DNA from: Chondromyces crocatus
Lineage (GTDB): Bacteria; Myxococcota_A; Polyangia; Polyangiales; Polyangiaceae
Assembly (NCBI RefSeq): GCF_001189295.1
Contig: NZ_CP012159.1
Span: 992,001-1,056,000, forward strand
Direction of reading: 5' to 3'
Length of the DNA: 64,000 nucleotides
The notes beneath the pieces are model-generated. The model was not told where the DNA came from. It did not search any database and was given only the letters and a program-made list of their open reading frames with translations. Position numbers and translations under genes: made by a program. Below, in pieces: positions 48,391 through 57,182 of this stretch; position 1 is the first letter of the stretch, and each line of letters opens with the position of its first letter.

Positions 48391-48999
48391 ATGAACCTCG
48401 AACACCTGCTTGGGCTCTACGGCTACTGGGCGATCCTCCTCGGCACCCTGCTCGAAGGAGAGACGGTCCTGGTGCTCGCCGGGCTCGCTGCCCATCGTGG
48501 ATACCTCTCGCTCCCCCTGGTGATGCTCGTCGCGTTCGCAGGGAGCGTGACCGGCGACCAGATCTACTACTGGCTCGGACGACGGCGTGGCATCACATGG
48601 CTCCGTCGTCGGCCGACGTGGCAGGTCCACGCCGACCGCGTGCGAGAGACGCTGGAGCGACATCCTGTCGCCATGATCGTGGGCTTTCGCTTCGTGTACG
48701 GGATTCGCACGGTGAGCCCCTTCGTGATCGGTGCGAGCGGTGTTCCCGTGGTTCGGTTCATGTCACTGAACGCGCTCGGCGGGGCGCTCTGGGCGACGCT
48801 GCTGGGAGGGATGGGCTATCTGTTCGGTGAAGTGGCAGAGCAGGCTCTCGGAACGCTGCGCCATGATGAGGGCTGGCTGTTCGCTGGCGTGTTCTTCGCG
48901 GGCGTCGTCGTATGGCTCGTCCGACGTCGGAGGGCCAAAGGCAGGGCCAGCCATCGACTGGACCGGCCCGAGGAAGACCCGCGTCCCACGGATCCATGA
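48391..48999 (+). CDS. DedA-family membrane protein
   Basis: This is a 202-residue integral membrane protein of the DedA/SNARE-associated (VTT) family. Seen are the N-terminal GYWAILLGTLLEGETVLVLAG with the family Glu, FAGSVTGDQIYYWLGRRRG, and RFVYGIRTVSPFVIGASGVPVVRF, plus three or four helices. DedA proteins help recycle undecaprenyl phosphate or scramble lipids at the inner membrane. It starts 54 bases after the kinase stop, so co-transcription is possible. The C-terminus is basic. Confidence 0.93.
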   Translation: MNLEHLLGLYGYWAILLGTLLEGETVLVLAGLAAHRGYLSLPLVMLVAFAGSVTGDQIYYWLGRRRGITWLRRRPTWQVHADRVRETLERHPVAMIVGFRFVYGIRTVSPFVIGASGVPVVRFMSLNALGGALWATLLGGMGYLFGEVAEQALGTLRHDEGWLFAGVFFAGVVVWLVRRRRAKGRASHRLDRPEEDPRPTDP

Positions 49000-49196
49000 G
49001 TCCCTCCTTCGACGCCGACGCGTGCTCCCGGAAAGCCTGCGATGCTCCCGGGATGTCGCTTCGGTTGCTGAGCACCCCGGCAGACGCTGAGGAGTGGCTA
49101 GATGCCAGCGCGCTCAAGTAGGCTGCGGACCTCGGAGGTGAGGATGTCCGTGGTGGTGTGCTCGATCCAGCTTGTCTCTTCGGCGGCCGGGGCATC

Positions 49197-50303
49197 GTGA
49201 ACGAGAGCCGTCGCTGGATGCATCACCTGGGCAGGCCGCTCCTCGTCCCCCTGCTGTCCGTGTTCACCGCGCTCGTCGCGGGTGCGGGCGTGATCGCCAT
49301 CGCTGGAGGAGATCCGGTGGCCGCGTACGCGGGCCTTGCAGAAGGCGCTTTCGGCTCGACCCGGGCGCTGAGCGAAACGGCGGTGTGGACCACCCCCTAT
49401 CTGCTCGCCGGGCTGGGAATCGCCTTCGCGTTCCAGGGCGGGCTGTTCAACATCGGCGCCGAGGGGCAGCTCGCGCTCGGCGCAGTCGCGGCAGCATGGG
49501 CTGGTTACGGCCTCCCTCTCCTGCTCGGCGCGGCGCTGCCGGCCGTCGTTCACGTGCCGCTCACGCTGGTCGCGGGGGCGAGCGCGGGAGCCCTCTGGGC
49601 GGCGATCCCAGGATGGTTGAAGGCGCGTACGGGAGGGCACGAGGTGATCAACACCATCATGCTCAACTACATCGCGCTCAACGCTGTGAGCTATCTCCTC
49701 AATGGCCCGCTCAAGGATCCGGCTCCCGGAAACGTCATTGCCCGCACGCCGATGATTGCCGAGGGAGCCCGGATGGGGGTGCTCCTCGAGGGGTTCCGTG
49801 TGCACTGGGGCTTTCCGCTCGCTCTCGCCCTCTCGGTCTTGCTGGTCTGGGTGCTGCGGAGCACCACGCTCGGTTTCACCATCCGCACCGCCGGCGCGAG
49901 CCCGGACGCGGCCCGGTGTGCCGGCATGAACGTTCCGCGCGCCGTGGTGCTCAGCATGGCCATCTCCGGCGGCCTGGTCGGGCTCGGCGGCGCGATCGAG
50001 GTGAGCGCCTTGAACCACCGGCACGAGCTCGGTTTCTCGCAAGGGTACGGCTTCGATGCCATCGCGGTTGCCCTGCTCGGCAGGGCGCATCCGATGGGTG
50101 TCGCGCTGAGTGCGCTCCTCTTCGGTGCCATGCGCAATGGCGCGACCCGCATGCAGTACCTCACCCAGATCCCCGCGGACGTGATCTCGGTCATCCAGGC
50201 GCTCATCCTGCTCTTCGTGGCGGCCGAGGTCCTCATCCGTCGGCTGTACCGGCTGAGAGACACCACCGCGCCCGTCGCCCTGTCGCAAGGCTGGGGGAGC
50301 TGA
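49197..50303 (+). CDS. ABC transporter permease, BMP/nucleoside-sugar type
   Basis: This 368-residue permease (from GTG 49197; an ATG at 49218 is an alternative) is of the YufP/BPD_transp_2 type with about ten membrane helices. Typical segments are FNIGAEGQLALGA, GHEVINTIMLNYIA, TPMIAEGARMGVLLEG, the transporter coupling segment TIRTAGASPDAARCAGM, and AIAVALLGRAHPMGV. Such permeases transport nucleosides or simple sugars with a BMP-family binding protein. The next two genes encode the second permease and the ATPase. No ribosome site is strong. No binding protein is encoded in the window. Confidence 0.93.
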   Translation: MNESRRWMHHLGRPLLVPLLSVFTALVAGAGVIAIAGGDPVAAYAGLAEGAFGSTRALSETAVWTTPYLLAGLGIAFAFQGGLFNIGAEGQLALGAVAAAWAGYGLPLLLGAALPAVVHVPLTLVAGASAGALWAAIPGWLKARTGGHEVINTIMLNYIALNAVSYLLNGPLKDPAPGNVIARTPMIAEGARMGVLLEGFRVHWGFPLALALSVLLVWVLRSTTLGFTIRTAGASPDAARCAGMNVPRAVVLSMAISGGLVGLGGAIEVSALNHRHELGFSQGYGFDAIAVALLGRAHPMGVALSALLFGAMRNGATRMQYLTQIPADVISVIQALILLFVAAEVLIRRLYRLRDTTAPVALSQGWGS

Positions 50304-50312
50304 GGGATCTGG

Positions 50313-51380
50313 ATGGAAACCCGACGTCACGCCTTCGTCGCCCTCATCGTGGCGGTCCTCATCGGCGCCGCGGTGCTCGCGGGTGTTCCGCGCGTGTCGG
50401 CTGCGAGCATCGTTGCGAGCATGATCGCCACCACCATCGCCGTGGCGACCCCACTCATCCTCGGGGCCCTCTCCGGCGTGCTGTGCGAGCGTGCCGGCGT
50501 CGTCAACCTCGGCATCGAGGGGATGATGCTGACCGCTGCGTTCTTCGGCTGGGCCAGCGCATCGTATGCGAGCACCGTGTGGGGCCTTCCGCCCTCCATC
50601 AGCCTTCTCCTGGGCGTTGCGGGGGCGATCATCTCGGGCGGCTTGCTCGGCCTCGTCCACGCCGCGCTGTCGGTGACCTTCCGAGTCGATCAGATCATCG
50701 GGGGCACGGTGATCAACCTGCTCGCCGTGGGATTGACGGGCTTCCTCAACCGACAGCTCTTCTTCGGCTCCGGCTCATCCAGCGGCGTCAGCTATGCCTC
50801 CCCGGGCGTGCTCCCTCGGGTGCACCTCCCAGGACTTGCCGATTTGCCGGTCGTCGGACGCGTCTTCGAGCAACAGCCCATCACCCTCGCCGCGATCGCG
50901 CTGGTCGTCGTGACCCACATCGCGCTCTTTCGCACGCGCTGGGGCCTGCGCGTTCGGGCCGTGGGAGAGCACCCTCAGGCCGCCGCCACCGTGGGCATCG
51001 ACGTGCGCCGCATGCGCTACCAGAGCGTGATCCTGGGAGGCTGCGTGGCTGGCCTCGGCGGCGCCTACTTCACGCTCGAGTCGGTGCCCTCCTTCGAGCC
51101 GCTGATGACCAACGGCCGCGGCTTCATCGCCCTCGCGGCGATGATCTTCGGCAACTGGACCCCCACGGGCGCGCTCGCTGCCGCCTTGCTCTTCGGGTCG
51201 GCGCAGGCACTCCAGATCAACCTGCAGATGTTCCGAGAGCAGCTCTCCGGCGCATGGTCGTTCCTTCAGCACTCCTCGATCGTAGGGCTCTTGCCCTACC
51301 TACTCACCTTGCTGATCCTGACCGGTGTCATCGGCAGGACGACTCCACCTGCCGCGGATGGAAAACCCTATGACGGCTGA
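50313..51380 (+). CDS. ABC transporter permease, BMP/nucleoside-sugar type
   Basis: This is a 355-residue second permease of the YufQ type. Seen are the hallmarks AGVVNLGIEGMMLTAAF, RVDQIIGGTVINLLAVGLTGFLNRQLF split by loops, RVRAVGEHPQAAATVGIDV (coupling helix) and GRGFIALAAMIFGNWTPTGA. The ATG at 50313 follows GAGGGA. It starts nine bases after the first permease, and the ATPase start overlaps its 3' end by 11 bases, so the three genes are translated as one unit and should form a heteromeric importer. Confidence 0.94.
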   Translation: METRRHAFVALIVAVLIGAAVLAGVPRVSAASIVASMIATTIAVATPLILGALSGVLCERAGVVNLGIEGMMLTAAFFGWASASYASTVWGLPPSISLLLGVAGAIISGGLLGLVHAALSVTFRVDQIIGGTVINLLAVGLTGFLNRQLFFGSGSSSGVSYASPGVLPRVHLPGLADLPVVGRVFEQQPITLAAIALVVVTHIALFRTRWGLRVRAVGEHPQAAATVGIDVRRMRYQSVILGGCVAGLGGAYFTLESVPSFEPLMTNGRGFIALAAMIFGNWTPTGALAAALLFGSAQALQINLQMFREQLSGAWSFLQHSSIVGLLPYLLTLLILTGVIGRTTPPAADGKPYDG

Positions 51381-52962
51381 TGCCGCCGCGACGATCGCCG
51401 CAGGGGGACCCCCATCCGAGCGTGACCGAAAGTCGTCGGAGCAGGGACGGGTTCCAGCGCTAGAAGCGCGAGGCATCACCAAGCGCTGCCCTGGTGCGCT
51501 CGCCAACGACGCCGTCGACCTGACCCTCTGGAAGGGCGAGGTGCATGCGCTGCTCGGTGAGAACGGCGCTGGCAAGACGACCTTGATGAGCATCCTCTAC
51601 GGCATGCGACAGCCCGACGCCGGAGAGATCTGGCGAGAGGGCCGACCCGTCACCCTCCGCTCTCCGAGCGACGCCATCGCGCTGGGCATCGGGATGGTCC
51701 ACCAGCACTTCATGCTGATCCCGCACTTCTCGGTGACGGAGAACATCCTCCTCGGAGCCGAGATCACTGGCCGCTTCGGCCTGCTCGACACCCGGCGCGC
51801 TCGCGCCGAGGTACTCGCGCTGTCACGACACCACGGCCTCGACGTGGATCCCGACGCGCGGGTCGCCGACCTGCCAGTCGGAGTGCAGCAACGGGTGGAG
51901 ATCCTGAAGGCGCTCTACCGCAAGGCAGAAGTGCTCATCCTCGACGAGCCCACGGCGGTCCTCACCCCTCAGGAAGTCGCAGACCTGTTCGTCGTCCTCC
52001 GGGCGCTCAAGGCCCAAGGTGTGGCCATCGCGCTCATCAGCCACAAATTGAAGGAAGTGCGCGCCGTTGCAGATCGCATCACCGTCATGCGGGCGGGGCG
52101 CGTCGTGGAGAGGACGTCCCCCGACGAGGTCGACGAGCGACGCCTGGCCGCGATGATGGTGGGGCGCGATGTACTGCTCACCGTCGAGAAGGCTCCCGCC
52201 GATCCGGGGGAAGAGATCCTGCGCGTCGAGCAGCTCTGCGTGTCCGGAGGGCTGGACCTTCCGGCGGTGAACGTGACCCTGACCGTGCGCGCAGGCGAGA
52301 TCCTGGGCATCGCCGGCGTGCAGGGAAACGGGCAGACCGAGCTCGTCGAGGCCCTGACGGGGCTGCGACGACCCGCGAGTGGACGGGTGTCGCTTCGCGG
52401 GCGGGACGTGACCCATGCCTCACCTCGAACGCTGATCGACACCGGCCTCTCCCACATCCCCGAGGACCGGCAGCGGCACGGGCTCGTGGCCTCGTATTCC
52501 GTGGCCGACAACATGGTCCTGAGCACCTGGGCTCGACCTCCGTTCGCGCACCACGGCGTCAGGGACGAGCGCGCCGTGCACGAGCGCGCCGCGTCGCTGG
52601 TGAAGGCGTACGACGTGCGGCCTCCGTCCACGGACGCGGCGGTGGCCTCCCTCTCGGGTGGAAACCAGCAGAAGGTCGTCCTCGCGCGAGAACTCGACCG
52701 ACAAGTGACCTTGCTCGTCGCCAGCCAGCCCACGCGCGGGCTCGATGTCGGGTCGATCGAAACGGTTCACCGCGCCATCGTCGACGCGCGCGATCGCGGC
52801 GCGGCGGTCCTGCTCGTCTCGGCAGAGCTGGATGAAATTCTGGCGCTCTCCGATCGCGTGGCCGTGATGTTTCGAGGAGCGATCGTGGCGACGCTCGACG
52901 CACGAGAGGCGACCCGCGAGCGTCTCGGGCTGCTCATGGCAGGTGGGCAAGCCACTCCCTGA
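51370..52962 (+). CDS. ABC transporter ATP-binding protein (double NBD) of nucleoside/sugar importer
   Basis: The 530-residue protein has two nucleotide-binding domains. The first is complete (GENGAGKTT, Q-loop HQHFML, PVGVQQRVEI in place of LSGGQ, LILDEPTAVL, H-loop ISHK). The second lacks the Walker A Lys (GVQGNGQTE), has a full LSGGNQQK, and SQPTRGLD in Walker B. This asymmetry is normal for the RbsA/YufO group. The start overlaps the permease stop. The stop lies 29 bases inside the 3' end of the opposing small partner gene (52934-53338). Confidence 0.95.
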   Translation: MTADAAATIAAGGPPSERDRKSSEQGRVPALEARGITKRCPGALANDAVDLTLWKGEVHALLGENGAGKTTLMSILYGMRQPDAGEIWREGRPVTLRSPSDAIALGIGMVHQHFMLIPHFSVTENILLGAEITGRFGLLDTRRARAEVLALSRHHGLDVDPDARVADLPVGVQQRVEILKALYRKAEVLILDEPTAVLTPQEVADLFVVLRALKAQGVAIALISHKLKEVRAVADRITVMRAGRVVERTSPDEVDERRLAAMMVGRDVLLTVEKAPADPGEEILRVEQLCVSGGLDLPAVNVTLTVRAGEILGIAGVQGNGQTELVEALTGLRRPASGRVSLRGRDVTHASPRTLIDTGLSHIPEDRQRHGLVASYSVADNMVLSTWARPPFAHHGVRDERAVHERAASLVKAYDVRPPSTDAAVASLSGGNQQKVVLARELDRQVTLLVASQPTRGLDVGSIETVHRAIVDARDRGAAVLLVSAELDEILALSDRVAVMFRGAIVATLDAREATRERLGLLMAGGQATP

Positions 52963-53338
52963 AGAGCCGTGCCTCGCCTGAGGGGAAGAACGCGGTGGGA
53001 GGCACGGCCTGGTGATACTGCTGGAACGCAGCGGTGAACTCACCCGGATCGCGCTCGAACCACGCTTCCGCGTCCGTACTGCCGCGCATCAGCCGCTCGA
53101 ACCGGAGCCGCGCGACGAGCAACGCCGCCATCCTCAGGCCATCTTCATCCACCTGTCGGAGGGCACGACGCAGGCGTGGAGGCAGATCGGCCTTCTGCGT
53201 GGCGGCTCGCAAGGCGTCCAGCGGGTCGGCGGCGGTGATGACCTTCGCGAGCAGCTCCTCGTAACGAGCGTGCGCTTGCGCCTCCAGGAGGTGTCCAGAC
53301 CTCCTTCCCGTCCGTGACGCGGCATGTCTCCGGGTCAT
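52934..53338 (-). CDS. Small MNIO-partner protein (DUF2063-like, tentative)
   Basis: This 134-residue protein begins at ATG 53338, sharing bases with the stop of the MNIO gene (ATGA), which indicates translational coupling. The N-terminus is basic; the centre is helical (DPLDALRAATQKADLPPRLRRALR split by turns) and the end carries RFERLMRGSTDAEAWFERDP and a Pro-rich turn before FREWLAHLP. MNIO enzymes normally work with a partner that presents the substrate, often DUF2063. Similarity to DUF2063 here is suggestive, not certain. It overlaps the ABC ATPase gene by 29 bases at its 3' end. Confidence 0.75.
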   Translation of the reverse strand: MTRRHAASRTGRRSGHLLEAQAHARYEELLAKVITAADPLDALRAATQKADLPPRLRRALRQVDEDGLRMAALLVARLRFERLMRGSTDAEAWFERDPGEFTAAFQQYHQAVPPTAFFPSGEARLFREWLAHLP

Positions 53339-54225
53339 CGTCGCAGCTCCAGCGTGCGGCGTACGCGACGCAGCTCCTCGCGTACTTGCAGCGCATCGCC
53401 CTCGTCGAGCACCGTCCCTTCCATGCGCTCCAGCGTGACGCCGCGCAGCTCGGGACAGCGTGGCGCCACCGCCTCGAAGAGCTGCCATACCGGCTCGGGG
53501 ACCGCATCGTCGTGCCCGTCGAGCCTCAGCGTGCGCCCCGAGGGCAGCCAACCTGGCTCGCTCGTGCGACCTCCAGCCAGATGGATCTCGATCACCCGGT
53601 TCAGATCGAGCCGCGCCAGATAGTCCCGCGGCTCGAAGCCCAGGTTCTGCGCCATCGTGTACACGTTGTGGAGATCGAGCAGCAGGTGGGCGCGCGGCAT
53701 GGCGAGCACCCAGCCGAGGAAACGTGGCTCGTCGAGCGGATCGCCGAGCAGAAAGTAACCCACGCTGTTCTCCACGCCCACGTCATCGACCACCTGCTGC
53801 AGCGTGCGCAGCGCGCCGCGCACGACCCGCGCCGCGTGCCGTGTCATGGGCAGGGGCAGCGGCAGCGTGGCAGCGACGCCCGCGGGGGCGCTGATGCCGA
53901 GGTGATCCGTGTACCAGCGGAACCGGAGCGCGGCGTGCGTCCTCTGGATTGCCTCGAGCCAGCAGGCGCGACGCGCCTCGTCCTTCCGGGACGCCGTGCC
54001 GACCGACAGCCCGACGCCGTGCGCCACGAACGGCTTTTGCGAACGCCTGGCGAGCGCCTCGAAGGTCGCGTGGAAGCCGTTCGGCTCGAGCTGCTCCTCG
54101 CGCTCATCGCGGGCAAACCAGAGCGTCTCGGGGGCCACCTCGTAGTAGTCGGCGTCCTCGAGCGCCGGCCCGAGCAGCTCCAGGAACGCCTCGTCGGGTT
54201 GGAGGGTGAAGCCGACCGCGGTCAC
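53335..54225 (-). CDS. DUF692 multinuclear non-heme iron oxidase (MNIO)
   Basis: This 296-residue protein is of the DUF692/MbnB-BufB type. MNIO enzymes bind two or three irons and oxidatively modify cysteines of precursor peptides (oxazolone/thioamide in methanobactin; thio-heterocycles elsewhere). Metal-ligand positions are all present: His69 (AHGVGLSVG), Asp107-His108 (TDHLG), Glu152-Asn153 (VGVENS), Asp184-His186-Asn187 (LLLDLHN), His215 (IEIHLAGG), His238-Asp239 (GHDD) and Glu266/269. The GTG at 54225 is preceded within five bases by the stop of the Tat protein gene. The partner gene downstream is coupled by ATGA. It is not accompanied by a transporter or a short precursor as in known clusters. 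Confidence 0.93.
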   Translation of the reverse strand: MTAVGFTLQPDEAFLELLGPALEDADYYEVAPETLWFARDEREEQLEPNGFHATFEALARRSQKPFVAHGVGLSVGTASRKDEARRACWLEAIQRTHAALRFRWYTDHLGISAPAGVAATLPLPLPMTRHAARVVRGALRTLQQVVDDVGVENSVGYFLLGDPLDEPRFLGWVLAMPRAHLLLDLHNVYTMAQNLGFEPRDYLARLDLNRVIEIHLAGGRTSEPGWLPSGRTLRLDGHDDAVPEPVWQLFEAVAPRCPELRGVTLERMEGTVLDEGDALQVREELRRVRRTLELRR

Positions 54226-54230
54226 GCGAC

Positions 54231-54983
54231 TCAAGCGCGCTCGCGCTGGAGGCTGAAGAAGTACAGGAACCGACGGCTCTTCTCGGGCACGTGCCCCATC
54301 CCGCACGCCATCATGGGCCGGTTCTGCTCCCCCTCGATCGTGACCCCACACCCGCTCGCGCTCGCCCACCGCGCGCCTGCCGGGGGCTGCTTGACCAGCC
54401 GCGCGCGCACACCGGCGGCCCGCGCCTCGACCTTGCGCTCGTCTGCACCCAGCCCTTTGCGGAGGAGCGCGCCGAGGGCGGCGATGCGGCGCACGATCAG
54501 CGCATCCTCCTGCTTCCGGCGCTCCTCCCAGCTCGTGGTTGCGTCGGGGGGGTCGACCGGCAACGGCGTGTCGAGGGGCGTCGCTGTGGGCGTCGACTGC
54601 GTGTGCACCAGCACCATCAGCGGCTCGCCATCGCCCGCGTCGGGCACGACCTTCTTCAGGTCGGCCAGGGTTGCGCACACCACCTCCACGTCCGAGAGGG
54701 GGGCGAGGTCCGCATCCCCGCCGTGGTTGAGCAGCTCCCCGAACGCATGACCGCGTTCGTTCTTCAGCTCGTTGCTGAGCGGGATGATGAAGACCAGGAG
54801 CCGCCGCTTGAGCTGCTTCGCCCTCTGAAGTGCCTCCTTCACAGGCGCCGCGGGCCCACCTGCGCCTTGGTGGCCCGGCACATCACAGCCCTCGCCTTCA
54901 CCGAAGGCCGTGCGGATGAACTCGGGCCATGCGCTCACAGCCAGCCCCGCCACGGTGGCGCCCAGGAGATGTCGGCGTTTCAT
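54231..54983 (-). CDS. Tat-exported thioredoxin-fold-like cysteine protein, candidate MNIO substrate
   Basis: This is a 250-residue protein with a twin-arginine signal (MKRRHLLGATVAGLAVSA) and GAGAGGT-type ribosome site. It has four cysteines: Cys33, Cys103, Cys212 and Cys227. Residues about 50-145 resemble a thioredoxin-like core (ALQRAKQLKRRLLVFIIPLS, VVCATLADLKKVV) without the CxxC. The tail contains WASASGCGVT and RPMMACGMGHVPEKSRRF. It is the first gene of a three-gene operon with the MNIO and its partner, with a five-base gap, and is the only Cys-bearing candidate for modification. Export via Tat would allow folding or cofactor loading before secretion. It could instead be a metal chaperone or redox protein. 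This is an inference from arrangement. Confidence 0.8.
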   Translation of the reverse strand: MKRRHLLGATVAGLAVSAWPEFIRTAFGEGEGCDVPGHQGAGGPAAPVKEALQRAKQLKRRLLVFIIPLSNELKNERGHAFGELLNHGGDADLAPLSDVEVVCATLADLKKVVPDAGDGEPLMVLVHTQSTPTATPLDTPLPVDPPDATTSWEERRKQEDALIVRRIAALGALLRKGLGADERKVEARAAGVRARLVKQPPAGARWASASGCGVTIEGEQNRPMMACGMGHVPEKSRRFLYFFSLQRERA

Positions 54984-55084
54984 CGGTCACCTCTCGTCTG
55001 CTGCTCAGACGGGTATCGACCCCGGAAGTTCCTGGAGCTTGGAGGTGAATGACGAGAACGGGGAGCGATGGCCCCCCCTTGGGA

Positions 55085-56806
55085 TCAGCGGCCGAGGGAG
55101 ATGTCCGGCGGATCCGGCGTCGCGGGCTTCACGGTCGTGGGCGTCGGGGGCGTCGGCCGCGTCACGTTGCCTCGAGGCCTGCTCCCGCCGCGCGGCTCGC
55201 TCGTGGCCTCCGGCTTCGGCTCCTCTTTCGCGAGGGCCACCAGGGTCGCCACGATCCGCACCGACTCGTCCGAGGGCCCCTGCACCACCGAGTAGGGCTG
55301 GTAGCCATCTTTCTGCACGGTGATCCGGCGCGGGTTCTCGCGCGCCTGGTCGTTCTGCACCGAGAGCTGGAGGGGCGTGGTACCGAGAGCTTGCCCGTCC
55401 TCGGTGACCGAGGCGCCTGCGGGCAACGACTCCACCATCAAGGTGAATGCCGTGACCTTCTTCTCGGTCGCCGTCGGGGTCGCGGCGGGTGGCGGCGTGG
55501 CGCCTTGCGTCGCGTTGCTCGGGTTGTCCCCTCGACCGAAGAGGTAGAACGCGGCCACGGCGGCGGCTGCCACGAGGCCTGCTGCGACGAGCATCGGCCC
55601 CTTCTTGTTCGATGTGTCGGCCACCGTCCCCGCTGGCGTCTTGTCCTCGCCCTTCTCTCCCGAAATGCTCGGGAGTGAGGCGCGGCCAGGCGTGGCCCCC
55701 ACGATGGAGATGTCTTCCGCCGACGCCGGCAGCGTCTCCGCGTCCTTCAGTGCCTTCAGCGTGCCGCTGCGGAACGAGGTGATCCCGCTCAGCGACTCCA
55801 CCGCTTGCGTGAAGCCGCCCGACACCCCGATGGACCGCGCGCATTCGCCGAGCTGCTGGACGAAGGCGTCCATCGTCACGGGGCGCCCCTCGGGATCCTT
55901 CGACAGACAGCGCATCACCAGCGCCTCGAGCGGCTCGGGGATCTCGACCTCCGGGTTGCGCTCCTTCATCCGCGGCACCGGCTGCTGCAGGTGCGCCATC
56001 AGGATCTGGATGGACTTGTCGGACTCGAACGGCACCTTGCCGCAGAGCATCTGGTAGAGGATGACGCCCAGCGAGTAGACGTCCGTGCGCAGGTCCACCT
56101 TCCCGTGCGAGATCTGCTCGGGCGACATGAAGCGCGGAGAGCCGAGGAACGCGCCCTGCTGGGTCAGCTCCTCCGAGTCGTCCGAGAGCACCTTCACCAG
56201 GCCGAAGTCGAGGATCTTCACCGCCTCTTCCCCGTCCTCGCTCGCGCACAGCATCACGTTGGAGGGCTTGAGATCGCGGTGCACGACGCCCTGCTTGTGC
56301 GCCTCGCGCAGCCCACGGGCGATCTGCTTCGCGATCCGCATCGCCTCGGGCGGCGGGAGCCGGCCCATGCGCCGAACCCGGCGGAAGAGCGTCTCCCCCT
56401 CCAGGAACTCCATCGCCATGAAGTAGCGCTCACCCTCGGCGTCCTCGATGCGACCGTAGTCGAACACGGTGACGATGTTCGGGTGCTGCAGCTTGGCGAG
56501 GATGCTCGCTTCGAGGAAGAACCGCTTGTGGAAGTTCGGATCGAGCTGCCGGGAGGTGACGTTCGGGATGAGCACCTTCACGGCCACGGGGCGACCGAGC
56601 GGCATCTGCTCGCCGCGGTAGATCGTCCCCATGCCGCCGGTGGCGAGCATCGAGATGATCTTGAACTTCCCGTTGAGCTCCTTACCGATGAGGGGATCGA
56701 CCACCTCGGCACGTCCCTCGGCGCGTGGTTCGGCGCGTGGTTCGGCGCGCGTCTCGGTACGCGGTGGCTCGCTGGGCTTCGGTGCGACCTTCTCTTCGGG
56801 GCTCAT
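55085..56806 (-). CDS. Transmembrane Ser/Thr protein kinase with PEGA domain
   Basis: The 573-residue kinase begins at ATG 56806 (ACGGAG upstream; a further ATG-like start at 56842 is less well placed). The N-terminus is Glu/Pro/Arg-rich with AEPRAEPRAEGRAE repeats. The kinase (about 45-310) has ATGGMGTIY, the Lys in VAVKVLI, HRDLKPSN, LDFGLVKV, and SPEQ, so it should be active. One membrane helix (LVAAGLVAAAAVAAFYLF, about 415-433) leads to a periplasmic PEGA domain (LMVESLPAGASVTEDGQALGTTPLQ split by turns) and a Pro/Arg tail. It lies 101 bases upstream of the Tat/MNIO operon on the same strand and could be co-transcribed. The 376-base divergent spacer upstream holds its promoter. Confidence 0.94.
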   Translation of the reverse strand: MSPEEKVAPKPSEPPRTETRAEPRAEPRAEGRAEVVDPLIGKELNGKFKIISMLATGGMGTIYRGEQMPLGRPVAVKVLIPNVTSRQLDPNFHKRFFLEASILAKLQHPNIVTVFDYGRIEDAEGERYFMAMEFLEGETLFRRVRRMGRLPPPEAMRIAKQIARGLREAHKQGVVHRDLKPSNVMLCASEDGEEAVKILDFGLVKVLSDDSEELTQQGAFLGSPRFMSPEQISHGKVDLRTDVYSLGVILYQMLCGKVPFESDKSIQILMAHLQQPVPRMKERNPEVEIPEPLEALVMRCLSKDPEGRPVTMDAFVQQLGECARSIGVSGGFTQAVESLSGITSFRSGTLKALKDAETLPASAEDISIVGATPGRASLPSISGEKGEDKTPAGTVADTSNKKGPMLVAAGLVAAAAVAAFYLFGRGDNPSNATQGATPPPAATPTATEKKVTAFTLMVESLPAGASVTEDGQALGTTPLQLSVQNDQARENPRRITVQKDGYQPYSVVQGPSDESVRIVATLVALAKEEPKPEATSEPRGGSRPRGNVTRPTPPTPTTVKPATPDPPDISLGR

Positions 56807-57182
56807 GGGAACTCCGTCACTTCCCCAGACTGACGATGCCAAGCCGCAGGCCCGAGGCCACGAGAATAGACCCTCGCGGGATCTCTTTGAGGCGGCTCAT
56901 GGTCTGTAGATATGCACGTCTAGATTGTCGGCGCAGTCTAAACGGAAGGTGGCGCGTTGGCGACCTTTCCCTCATCGGAGTCACCGAGAGGCCTTCTTCC
57001 AGGCCCCGGTGCGCCCACCTACCTCCTCGGAAATCGCGCTGGCGCTGGCGTCCGGGGCACCCCGCGCCGCGCCTGCTCGGTCCACGAGCCGCGCGCGGGG
57101 CTTGTTTCCAGGGGCCGACGGGGTATCGAGTGGGGCTCACCTGGCCCGACACGCGCCAGGGCGGAACAGGAGACCTGAGCAA
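56807..57182. other. Divergent spacer (376 bp) upstream of PEGA kinase and TPR protein
   Basis: Just upstream of the kinase, on the same strand, a 27-codon frame (56817-56900, MSRLKEIPRGSILVASG...) ends ten bases before the kinase start. It has no clear ribosome site, so I do not call it a gene. The plus-strand frame open from 56925 lacks a supported start before 57183. No strong promoter boxes are visible. Confidence 0.35.

Noticed and set aside
49098-50660. 520-codon minus-strand frame antisense to the ABC permeases
   Set aside because: Shadow frame; the plus strand carries two clear permeases with family motifs.
52934-54225. Methanobactin (mbnABC) operon
   Set aside because: No short precursor peptide, no MbnC, no TonB or aminotransferase; only the MNIO fold is shared.
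56817-56900. 27-codon frame upstream of the PEGA kinase as a leader peptide
   Set aside because: No ribosome site or conserved attenuator structure could be seen; it could be chance.
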